From the NCBI GenBank assembly GCA_022566355.1, contig JADFJB010000128.1:1-12584 (forward strand): a DNA stretch of 12,584 nt, written 5' to 3'. Below are positions 7,219-12,584 of the stretch, piece by piece. The stretch is from a candidate division KSB1 bacterium. GTDB lineage: Bacteria; Zhuqueibacterota; JdFR-76; DREG01. A program made the position numbers and the translations under genes. Below the pieces are notes generated by a model. That model made no database searches. It was not told where the DNA came from and saw only the letters and a list, made by a program, of their open reading frames with translations. Every line of letters starts with the position of its first letter. Positions within the stretch are counted from its first letter, which is position 1.

Positions 7219-8100
7219 ATGAGCGAAAAGCAACAGCCTTTCTATTCAGAGCAAAATAGCCGACGCGATGAAATCAACATTTATCGGATCGATGATGCGC
7301 TCTTAGAAACCTATCACACAAGACCACGTGAGCCGCACAGGAATAACTATCAAGCGATAATCTGGATTAATACAGGCCGCGGGACACATTTGATCGACGA
7401 CCAACTTTATGATGTTGAACCGAACACGTTTATGTTGGTCACCAAAGACCAGATGCACGCGTTTAATCCTAAGTCCGGTACATTAGGATGCGGTATACGG
7501 TTTTCCGACAGCTTTCTGGATTCTGCAACTTATCATTCAACGAGTAAGTACAGCCTTTTCAATAACCTGACCGTCAACTCAGTACTTAAGGTGAATGAAA
7601 CGGAAAAGCCTTCTTTCGAAACGTTAATTCTTCAGCTTATAAATGAATATGAAAAAGAAGATGAATCCGGCAAATTTAATATTATTCAACATTTACTGGA
7701 AGCTTTGATCATCAAGCTGGATCAATTTAAAAAAAAGCAATTTACCAGGCAATACGACACGAACAATTCGACCTACCTGATATTTCAAGAATTTAACTTT
7801 GAGTTAGAAAAATATTTCAAAACTTATCATGATGTTTCAAGTTATTCCGGAAGGCTAAATATTTCTAACAGAAAACTGTCTGATGTCCTTAAATTATTTG
7901 TGGGGAAATCCACCGTCGAAGTGATACAAGAAAGAATTGTAGCGGAAGCAAAAAGAGCTCTTATGTATTCCGGTCAAACTATCCAGGAAATCGCATTTGA
8001 ATTAGGGTTCGATGACCCCTACTATTTTAGTAAAGTATTTAAGAAAGTCACCGGCCAGGCTCCTAAAGCTTTTAGAGATAAACTGCAGAAATTTACATGA
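7219..8100 (+). CDS. AraC-family transcriptional regulator
   Basis: A 293-residue protein. The N-terminal half (residues about 18-105) has a cupin-like sensing domain: YQAIIWINTGRGTHLIDDQ, then VEPNTFMLVTKDQMHAF. The C-terminal 100 residues carry the paired helix-turn-helix DNA-binding domain: first helix pair around 205-228 (LNISNRKLSDVLK), second in QTIQEIAFELGFDD (253-266), ending with the AraC signature YYFSKVFKKVTGQAPKAFR (268-286). It should bind DNA as an activator that responds to a small molecule, which cannot be identified. Start ATG 7219 has only a weak GAGAAA upstream; an earlier ATG at 7203 region is closed at once by TGA. It lies 109 bp upstream of, and in the same direction as, the exported MBL-fold hydrolase, which is a plausible target. 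Confidence 0.93.
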   Translation: MSEKQQPFYSEQNSRRDEINIYRIDDALLETYHTRPREPHRNNYQAIIWINTGRGTHLIDDQLYDVEPNTFMLVTKDQMHAFNPKSGTLGCGIRFSDSFLDSATYHSTSKYSLFNNLTVNSVLKVNETEKPSFETLILQLINEYEKEDESGKFNIIQHLLEALIIKLDQFKKKQFTRQYDTNNSTYLIFQEFNFELEKYFKTYHDVSSYSGRLNISNRKLSDVLKLFVGKSTVEVIQERIVAEAKRALMYSGQTIQEIAFELGFDDPYYFSKVFKKVTGQAPKAFRDKLQKFT

Positions 8101-8209
8101 TTTTTACGGTTTGTTGCATTGTCAAAAGGGTGCAAAAACATTAACTTCTCTCTATCAATTTCAGTCTAGACTCATTTAATTTATAACTCAAATTTAAGGA
8201 GAGGCAAAA

Positions 8210-9052
8210 ATGAGAAAGATTATTAGTACCTTAATCCTGGTCGCAGCGGTTTTTTCTACTGCGGCGTTTAGCCAGAATGCTTCCTATAAGGCCATAAAGG
8301 TTGCCGATGGGGTTTACAGTTTTGGTGGCGGCCCATGGTCTTACTATTCCATGTTCGTTGTTGCCGATGATGGCGTTTTCGTCGCCGATCCGGTTAACGC
8401 GGATCTTGCTGCAGCCATGATGCGGGAGATCAAAAAGATCACGGACAAACCCATTCGATACATGGTCTACAGTCACAACCATTGGGATCATGTTTCGGGC
8501 GGTAAAATCTTTAAAGATGCCGGCGCAGTTGTTATTGGCCATGCTGAAAACAAGAAAAATCTGAAGCCGAATCCACAGGTTGTTGTGCCGGATTTGACCT
8601 GGGATGGAAATCGTTATGATGTCGTGATTGGCAATAAAACAATCGAGCTGCATTACTATGGTGAGAATCACGGCAGCGGCATGACCGTAATGCTCCTGCC
8701 AAAGGAAAAGGTCATGTTCACAGCAGACCTCGTGGTGCCAAAGCGGCTTGGCTTCATGTTTCTGCCCGATTTTTCTGTTAGTGGTTGGATCCGAACGTTG
8801 AAAGAAATGGAAAAGCTTGACTTTACAGTTGCGTTGTTTGCTCACGATCATCCCAAAGGCACCAGGCAAGACCTGATTTCGCAAAGGGAATACCTGGAAG
8901 ACTTAACCAAAGCCGTGCAGCAAGCCATGCAAAGTGGAGATATGATGCTGCAAAGTCTTTCGCTGCCAAAATATAAAGATTGGGCACATTATAACGATTG
9001 GTTGGGCCTGAACGGCGCGGCCGTAATGTTAGAAATGATGATGGGTCTCTAA
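8210..9052 (+). CDS. Exported metallo-beta-lactamase-fold hydrolase
   Basis: A 280-residue protein with ribosome binding site AAGGAGAGG just upstream of ATG 8210 and a signal peptide (MRKIISTLILVAAVFS ... AFSQ, cleavage near residue 21), so it acts outside the cytoplasm. The zinc site is nearly complete: HNHWDH (His89, His91, Asp93, His94), His154 in GENHGSG, Asp173 in FTADLVVP, and a final His in LFAHDHPKGT (212 or 214). It belongs to the broad MBL-fold hydrolases related to SoxH/quinoprotein-relay or class B-like exported enzymes. The true substrate is unknown, and beta-lactam hydrolysis should not be assumed. The AraC-type regulator upstream may control it, and a strong hairpin follows it, suggesting a single-gene transcript. 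Confidence 0.92.
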   Translation: MRKIISTLILVAAVFSTAAFSQNASYKAIKVADGVYSFGGGPWSYYSMFVVADDGVFVADPVNADLAAAMMREIKKITDKPIRYMVYSHNHWDHVSGGKIFKDAGAVVIGHAENKKNLKPNPQVVVPDLTWDGNRYDVVIGNKTIELHYYGENHGSGMTVMLLPKEKVMFTADLVVPKRLGFMFLPDFSVSGWIRTLKEMEKLDFTVALFAHDHPKGTRQDLISQREYLEDLTKAVQQAMQSGDMMLQSLSLPKYKDWAHYNDWLGLNGAAVMLEMMMGL

Positions 9053-9088
9053 GACGGCAGCGTTTTTCCGGATAAGAATTCAGACGGG

Positions 9089-9128
9089 AAATCTCCATTT
9101 CCAGACGGAAGTGGAGATTTTCTATTTT
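9089..9128 (+). terminator. Strong hairpin terminator after MBL-fold gene
   Basis: AAATCTCCATTTCC (9089-9102), loop AGAC, GGAAGTGGAGATTT (9107-9120) form a 14-bp stem with a single G-T wobble, followed by a T-rich run (TCTATTTTC). It lies 37 bp after the stop codon. Part of the left arm, GAAATCTCCA, recurs at 9151-9160 without a partner. Confidence 0.75.
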
Positions 9129-9281
9129 CGCTATTGACTTACAGACGCGAGAAATCTCCAACAAATCGTTGTACCTGAACGCTTACCTCTTCGTTTTTTT
9201 AACCATACCATGTCCGCGAAGTCACATTTATTTGTGGCAAACCTCACTGGCCCGGCACCCGGGTAAACTCAAGCGTTATTC

Positions 9282-9322
9282 ATTTATCAGAAATCTGATA
9301 CTGTATCAAATTTCTGATAAAT
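9282..9322. promoter_or_regulatory. Tandem operator-like palindromes forming a long inverted repeat
   Basis: ATTTATCAGAAAT-C-TGATA, loop CTG, TATCA-A-ATTTCTGATAAAT forms a 19-position inverted repeat with one mismatch and a 3-base loop. Inside each half is a smaller palindrome: ATCAGAAATCTGAT (9286-9299, perfect 6-2-6) and ATCAAATTTCTGAT (9305-9318, one mismatch pair), with centres 19 bp apart. This layout suits two dimer-binding sites for a regulator about 184 bp upstream of the lipoprotein gene. It is not followed by a T run, so a terminator is less likely. Confidence 0.5.
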
Positions 9323-9505
9323 ACAGAGACTTAGAAACATAAAAACATCTTATCAAGAAATGGTTTTAGTTGATTTTTATATGGATAAATCATTTTGAAT
9401 ACGCGACTGCTAAGTGTATTATGACTTAATCTATCTGGCAAGGTTTTTGTTCTCCTTAATGTACATGAAATCACAATAAATCATTTAAGAAAAGAAACTT
9501 TTGAA

Positions 9506-9940
9506 ATGAACAGAAATCTGTTAATGAAATGGTTTGATTTAAAAATGGGTTTGATCTTTTTGGTTTTAGTTGTCAATGCCTGTCAAAAAGGACCCAATGA
9601 ACCGTCCGAAATAAAAATGCAAGACTTTTATCAGACCTGGGTTCATTCTTACGAAGAAAACTCTACTGATACCAGCGATGTATATCGGCCCGAGAGTTAT
9701 AAAGAATTCCAGCCTTCCAGGTTCCGCAGGATATACATATTTGAGGAAGACGGTACTTGTCAATGGTTAGTCCTGCACCCGGCTGACGCACATTACATCG
9801 AATCAGGCACATGGCTAACTTCCGGGAAAGACAATCGGGAAATATTGCTTTATGACGCTAATGGACAATACCAAAAATCAATATCATTCAGAATCCAAAC
9901 ACTCCAAAAAGCTCTGTTGGAGATTACTGCTATTGAATAG
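9506..9940 (+). CDS. Small lipoprotein, lipocalin-like
   Basis: A 144-residue protein with a hydrophobic signal segment (LIFLVLVVNAC) and lipobox-like VNAC, with lipidated Cys26, so it should be anchored in an envelope membrane. The mature part includes MQDFYQTWVHSYEEN, then IFEEDGTCQWLVLHPAD, and ESGTWLTSG ... ILLYDANG. This resembles the beta-strand rhythm of small lipocalin-like or copper-resistance-type lipoproteins that test for a threshold of GTW plus a strand, but I do not recognise the family with confidence. ATG 9506 has only the A/G-rich AAGAAAAGAAA upstream; ATG 9524 or 9545 would still keep the signal peptide. It precedes a second lipoprotein gene by 115 bp. Confidence 0.75.
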   Translation: MNRNLLMKWFDLKMGLIFLVLVVNACQKGPNEPSEIKMQDFYQTWVHSYEENSTDTSDVYRPESYKEFQPSRFRRIYIFEEDGTCQWLVLHPADAHYIESGTWLTSGKDNREILLYDANGQYQKSISFRIQTLQKALLEITAIE

Positions 9941-9942
9941 AG

Positions 9943-10008
9943 GGGTTTTCACATTTGAATTGGGCGGCCAATAAATGCTTAATTGTCTAAACAAAGTTGA
10001 GAAAACCC
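9943..10008. repeat. Short inverted repeat between lipoprotein genes
   Basis: GGGTTTTC (9943-9950) and GAAAACCC (10001-10008) are perfect inverted copies enclosing about 50 bp, which also contains the small hairpin ATTGG-GCGG-CCAAT. It begins two bases after the first lipoprotein stop codon. It could be a weak terminator or mRNA structure, and may be chance. Confidence 0.3.
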
Positions 10009-10055
10009 AATGCAGTAACCGCTGGGTTCAACCGTTACAATGAAGGGATAGAGAA

Positions 10056-10523
10056 ATGAAAAAAATACTGGTTTTGTTTGTTATCACAGCAGTCGCTATT
10101 GGTATCTATTCATGTGATGATGGCGGCAATCTGCTTTCGCCGGAAAGTGCTGAGACGGAATTTTTGCTCAAAAAAGTTTATTCCATAGGCGATACAATGG
10201 AAGTTAATTTAAAGAACAATAGTCAGGATACCATCATTTACAATACATTCTATGCTGCATGCAATCTGCATTATTTTGATAGCAACAATCGGGAATTTCT
10301 GATACCTCCGGGAACACATTGCGACCTTGTCAATGAAAGTGAGCTCTTCCCAGGGCAAACAATTACATTGTTTAAATGGGATTTGAGCGAGTGTACCAAA
10401 GACAATTGGGGATGTGTCGAAAAGTCACCTCTACCTCGAGGGCAATACAAAATAGTAGGTGTCTTCAAGAATAAGGAAAATTCGAAAGAATATGAGGTGA
10501 GTGCCGTTTTTGAAATCAATTAG
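10056..10523 (+). CDS. Lipoprotein with BsuPI-like domain
   Basis: A 155-residue protein starting behind AAGGGATAGAG. The signal peptide ends in IGIYSC, with lipidated Cys20 followed by DDGG. The acidic residues right after Cys could matter for membrane sorting, since surface-export signals of Bacteroidota lipoproteins are acidic, but that is inference. The mature region follows an immunoglobulin-like pattern typical of the intracellular proteinase-inhibitor BsuPI family: GDTMEVNLKNNSQDTIIYN, FPGQTITLFKWDL, and PLPRGQYKIVGVFKN. Four cysteines (69, 89, 113, 120) may form disulfides in the envelope. Despite the family name, inhibition of proteases is not established for such lipoproteins. It may be co-transcribed with the preceding lipoprotein gene. 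Confidence 0.82.
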   Translation: MKKILVLFVITAVAIGIYSCDDGGNLLSPESAETEFLLKKVYSIGDTMEVNLKNNSQDTIIYNTFYAACNLHYFDSNNREFLIPPGTHCDLVNESELFPGQTITLFKWDLSECTKDNWGCVEKSPLPRGQYKIVGVFKNKENSKEYEVSAVFEIN

Positions 10524-10899
10524 ATCCTTTAAAAAATTGCTGGCGCTACATATTTGTAGTCGTATTGGATCTGATTAGGGGATTTTTGTCGCTCAGATGA
10601 CGATTCGTGATTCTTTGTGAATGAGTTGAATGACTTAACTTTTATTCCTTCCTTTATATCAAGCATTATCCACTCACTTAATGAAAAAAGGATTGATTTT
10701 CGAAGTGTGGGTTTGTTAATTTAATTATAATTAGGAACCAATAAAACAGATCCGGAATAGTTCGTGGGAAATATTCATGGTTATGAAGGTGTAAGTGATA
10801 GGGAAGAAACTTAATGTGATTCATAAATCAGGACTTTATGCAACAAAATATTGTCAGCTGTTAGCTGTATAAAGAATTTGCTTTTAAGGAAATTAGTAC
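10524..10899. other. 376-bp AT-rich gap, no gene
   Basis: No ORF of note is seen. AGATCC (10522-10527) and GGATCT (10567-10572) bracket the hairpin CTACA-TATT-TGTAG, a possible terminator-like structure for the BsuPI-like lipoprotein gene. CAGCT-GTT-AGCTG is a small hairpin shortly before the next gene. The rest is AT-rich leader without a clear promoter. Confidence 0.5.
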
Positions 10900-12516
10900 A
10901 TGCCCCACACAGATTTAACTTTTATCACCAACGAAGAACAAAAAAACCTCAAATCCAGGTTCCAAGCATTAATCAAAGACACCAAACTATTTGACTGCCT
11001 TGTTGGCTATTTTTACACGAGCGGATTCCATGCCATTTATAAGTCCCTGGAAAATACCGAGAAAATTAGAATTCTGATTGGCATAAGCACAAGCAAACAA
11101 ACATATGAACTACTTTCTGAAGCCAACAATGACAAGCAACAGGCACTGCAATTTTCCCATGCGGAAACAAAGCAGGAATATGAGGAGCTTGTTGAACAGG
11201 AGATGGAGAATTCGGAAGATAAACGGGAAGTCGAAGAAGGTGTTGTTAAATTTATCGAATGGATTAAAAACAATAAACTGGAAGTAAAAGCCTACCCATC
11301 CAAAAATATTCACGCCAAATTATATATTATGACTTTTGCCAAAGATGACCGCGATGTTGGAAGAGTCATTACCGGGTCAAGTAATTTTACTTACTCGGGT
11401 TTAGTGGAGAATCTTGAATTTAACGTCGAGTTGAAAAACCATTCGGACTATAAGTTTGCCAAGGATAAATTTGAAGATCTTTGGAAAAACGCCGTAGATG
11501 TCAGCGAAAAATACATTCAAACGATTCAGGAAAAGACCTGGCTCAACCCCGACATAACCCCTTATCAGCTTTATCTGAAATTTCTATACGAATATTTTAA
11601 AGATGAATTGAGTCAAACTGATGAAATGTTTTCCAAGTATTTTCCTCAGGAATTTAAGAAGCTAAAATATCAGGAAGAAGCGGTCTATGACGCCAAGAGA
11701 AAACTTGAGGAGTATGGCGGTGTCTTCATTTCCGATGTCGTGGGATTGGGGAAAACCTACATCTCGGCCATGCTTGCCGGTCAGATTGATGGCAGAACGC
11801 TGGTCATTGCTCCGCCGATTCTGCTTGACAAAACGAATCCGGGTTCATGGCTAAATGTTTTTTCCGATTTTCGGGTTCAGGCAGATTTCGAATCAATTGG
11901 AAAATTAGACCAGATACTTCGAAGAGGAACGGAAAAATACAAAAACATAATCATAGATGAACCTTTTATAATAGCTTGTAATCATGCCAGTTATCTTGAT
12001 GATTTTGCTGTACCCCGTGCTTTCTACCCCCCTATTGATAGGAAATTCCATTTCTATGTCAATTCTTTGTATTTTAAGAATATTCTTTTTAGGATATTCC
12101 TAAATTTATATGAAAGCATACCTGTCGATACAAAAAAAGGCAAGAATCATAAGCAAGTTAATCGAAAGGCAATTGATATGGCAATGAAGTACCTTAAAAA
12201 AGGCGATATAATCTTTATTTTTCCTGAAGGAGCAAGGAGTTTGGATGGTAAATTGCAAAAGGGAAAAGTTGGTATTGCGAAACTAGCATTGGAAGCAAGA
12301 GTTCCTGTCCAGCCTGTTGGTATAATTGGATCTAACAAGATTTTGCCAAAGGGGAAGTTTTTACCCAGGCCAAAAAGGTGCAAAATTAATATAGGGGAGG
12401 CATTATACTTCAAGGAATACTACAATAAAACAATAACAAAAAAATTGTTAAGAGAAGTTACAAACAAAATCATGAGAGAAATAGCAAAATTAATAGGCCA
12501 AAAATATAATTATTGA
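10900..12516 (+). CDS. In-frame chimera: PLD-like nuclease/SF2 helicase N-part fused to PlsC acyltransferase body
   Basis: A 538-residue ORF with ribosome binding site AAGGAA before ATG 10900. Residues 1-215 form a phospholipase D-like nuclease domain, with H138-A-K140 (NIHAKLYI) and GSSNFT (159-164). Residues 216-354 begin an SF2/SNF2-type helicase: KYQEEAV, Walker A GLGKT (282-286), TLVIAPPILL, and Walker B IIIDE (350-354). Such helicases normally run many hundreds of residues beyond DEAH. Here the sequence switches at Glu354/Pro355 (about 11959-11962) to PFIIACNHASYLDDF, the H-x4-D motif (His362, Asp367) of lysophosphatidate acyltransferases, then FPEGARS (441-447) and VPVQPVGI (468-475). 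The acyltransferase lacks roughly its first 30-35 residues. The second part is more AT-rich. The helicase half cannot work as an ATPase without its later motifs. This is either a deletion fusion or an assembly chimera. Confidence 0.85.
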   Translation: MPHTDLTFITNEEQKNLKSRFQALIKDTKLFDCLVGYFYTSGFHAIYKSLENTEKIRILIGISTSKQTYELLSEANNDKQQALQFSHAETKQEYEELVEQEMENSEDKREVEEGVVKFIEWIKNNKLEVKAYPSKNIHAKLYIMTFAKDDRDVGRVITGSSNFTYSGLVENLEFNVELKNHSDYKFAKDKFEDLWKNAVDVSEKYIQTIQEKTWLNPDITPYQLYLKFLYEYFKDELSQTDEMFSKYFPQEFKKLKYQEEAVYDAKRKLEEYGGVFISDVVGLGKTYISAMLAGQIDGRTLVIAPPILLDKTNPGSWLNVFSDFRVQADFESIGKLDQILRRGTEKYKNIIIDEPFIIACNHASYLDDFAVPRAFYPPIDRKFHFYVNSLYFKNILFRIFLNLYESIPVDTKKGKNHKQVNRKAIDMAMKYLKKGDIIFIFPEGARSLDGKLQKGKVGIAKLALEARVPVQPVGIIGSNKILPKGKFLPRPKRCKINIGEALYFKEYYNKTITKKLLREVTNKIMREIAKLIGQKYNY

Positions 12517-12518
12517 AA

Positions 12519-12584
12519 ATGGTTTACCCAATTACAAAAAAGACGATACTCCCCATAATCAGACTTTGGATTAAGGAAGTTAAC
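12519..12584 (+). CDS. Start of a second PlsC-like acyltransferase (partial, runs off window)
   Basis: ATG 12519 lies two bases after the TGA of the chimeric ORF (TGA-AA-TG spacing), and 22 codons are visible, beginning MVYPITKKTILPIIRLW and ending KEVN at the window edge. This resembles the N-terminal amphipathic segment that precedes the NHxSxxD motif in PlsC-type 1-acylglycerol-3-phosphate acyltransferases, which attach a fatty acid to lysophosphatidate at the membrane. It is the very segment missing from the PlsC part of the preceding ORF. No Shine-Dalgarno sequence is seen, so translational coupling is likely if this is genuine. The call rests on a short stretch. Confidence 0.55.
   Translation, partial: MVYPITKKTILPIIRLWIKEVN

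Larger units (their letters stand above)
9053..9505. other. 453-bp gap with hairpins, no gene
   Basis: No credible ORF is seen here. The gap holds the terminator hairpin (9089-9128), a second unpaired copy of its left arm preceded by the same CAGACG word (9142-9160), a GC hairpin CCCGG-CAC-CCGGG (9251-9263), the tandem palindromes at 9282-9322, and an AT-rich leader before the lipoprotein gene at 9506. Confidence 0.6.

Noticed and set aside
8101-8140. Weak stem TTGCA ... TGCAA after the AraC gene as a terminator
   Set aside because: Only five base pairs with a 12-base loop and no T run following it.
8231-8884. Long 217-codon open frame on the - strand
   Set aside because: It lies fully inside the MBL-fold gene, which has signal peptide, zinc motifs and ribosome binding site; this is its antisense shadow.
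1-12584. CRISPR array, tRNA, rRNA, transposase or integrase genes
   Set aside because: No regularly spaced repeats, no tRNA cloverleaf or CCA end, no rRNA-like sequence and no recombinase motifs were seen on either strand.

Overview
The window looks like a stretch of chromosome from an uncultured bacterium of the FCB group (Bacteroidota, Ignavibacteriota, Calditrichota or KSB1-like). The main evidence is a type IX secretion C-terminal sorting domain (NYPNPFNPST ... SGIYFYNL) on a secreted protein, together with several lipoproteins and signal-peptide proteins and an overall moderate-to-low GC content. The exact lineage cannot be fixed from sequence alone. All convincing genes read on the + strand.

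Layout. Positions 1-293 are a GC-rich edge with no assignable gene. Positions 294-2636 encode a large LRR-Roc-COR GTPase with a C-terminal TIR/DUF4062-like domain, a domain order expected of a signalling or immune-type switch protein. Next come two broken genes: an isoprenylcysteine-methyltransferase-like membrane protein (2693-3272, frameshifted and with a lost C-terminus), and a secreted HExxH metallopeptidase-like protein with a type IX sorting tail (3334-4445, split by what looks like a single missing base near 3562). Positions 4663-6789 hold two consecutive alpha/beta-hydrolase genes. The first is an exported esterase-like protein with TPRs that appears to lack its catalytic Ser and His. 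The second is an apparently intact dienelactone-hydrolase-like enzyme, followed by a terminator-like hairpin. A MITE-like imperfect inverted repeat fills the next gap. Then come an AraC-family regulator (7219-8100) and an exported metallo-beta-lactamase-fold hydrolase (8210-9052) closed by a strong hairpin. Two small lipoprotein genes follow, one with a BsuPI-like domain. A striking pair of tandem palindromes lies upstream of the first.

The right end is anomalous. The ORF at 10900-12516 starts as a PLD-nuclease/SF2-helicase protein and breaks exactly at the Walker B motif (IIIDE). It continues in frame as the body of a PlsC-type acyltransferase lacking its own N-terminus. Two bases after its stop, a new reading frame begins with what looks like a PlsC N-terminus and runs off the window. 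This is either a real recombination fusion beside a tandem plsC copy or an assembly chimera, and read mapping would decide.

There is no obvious multi-gene pathway: the window reads as an accessory or decaying region. The best candidates for unusual biology are the Roco-TIR-like protein, the catalytically degenerate esterase-TPR protein, the tandem operator-like palindromes and the helicase/PlsC junction.
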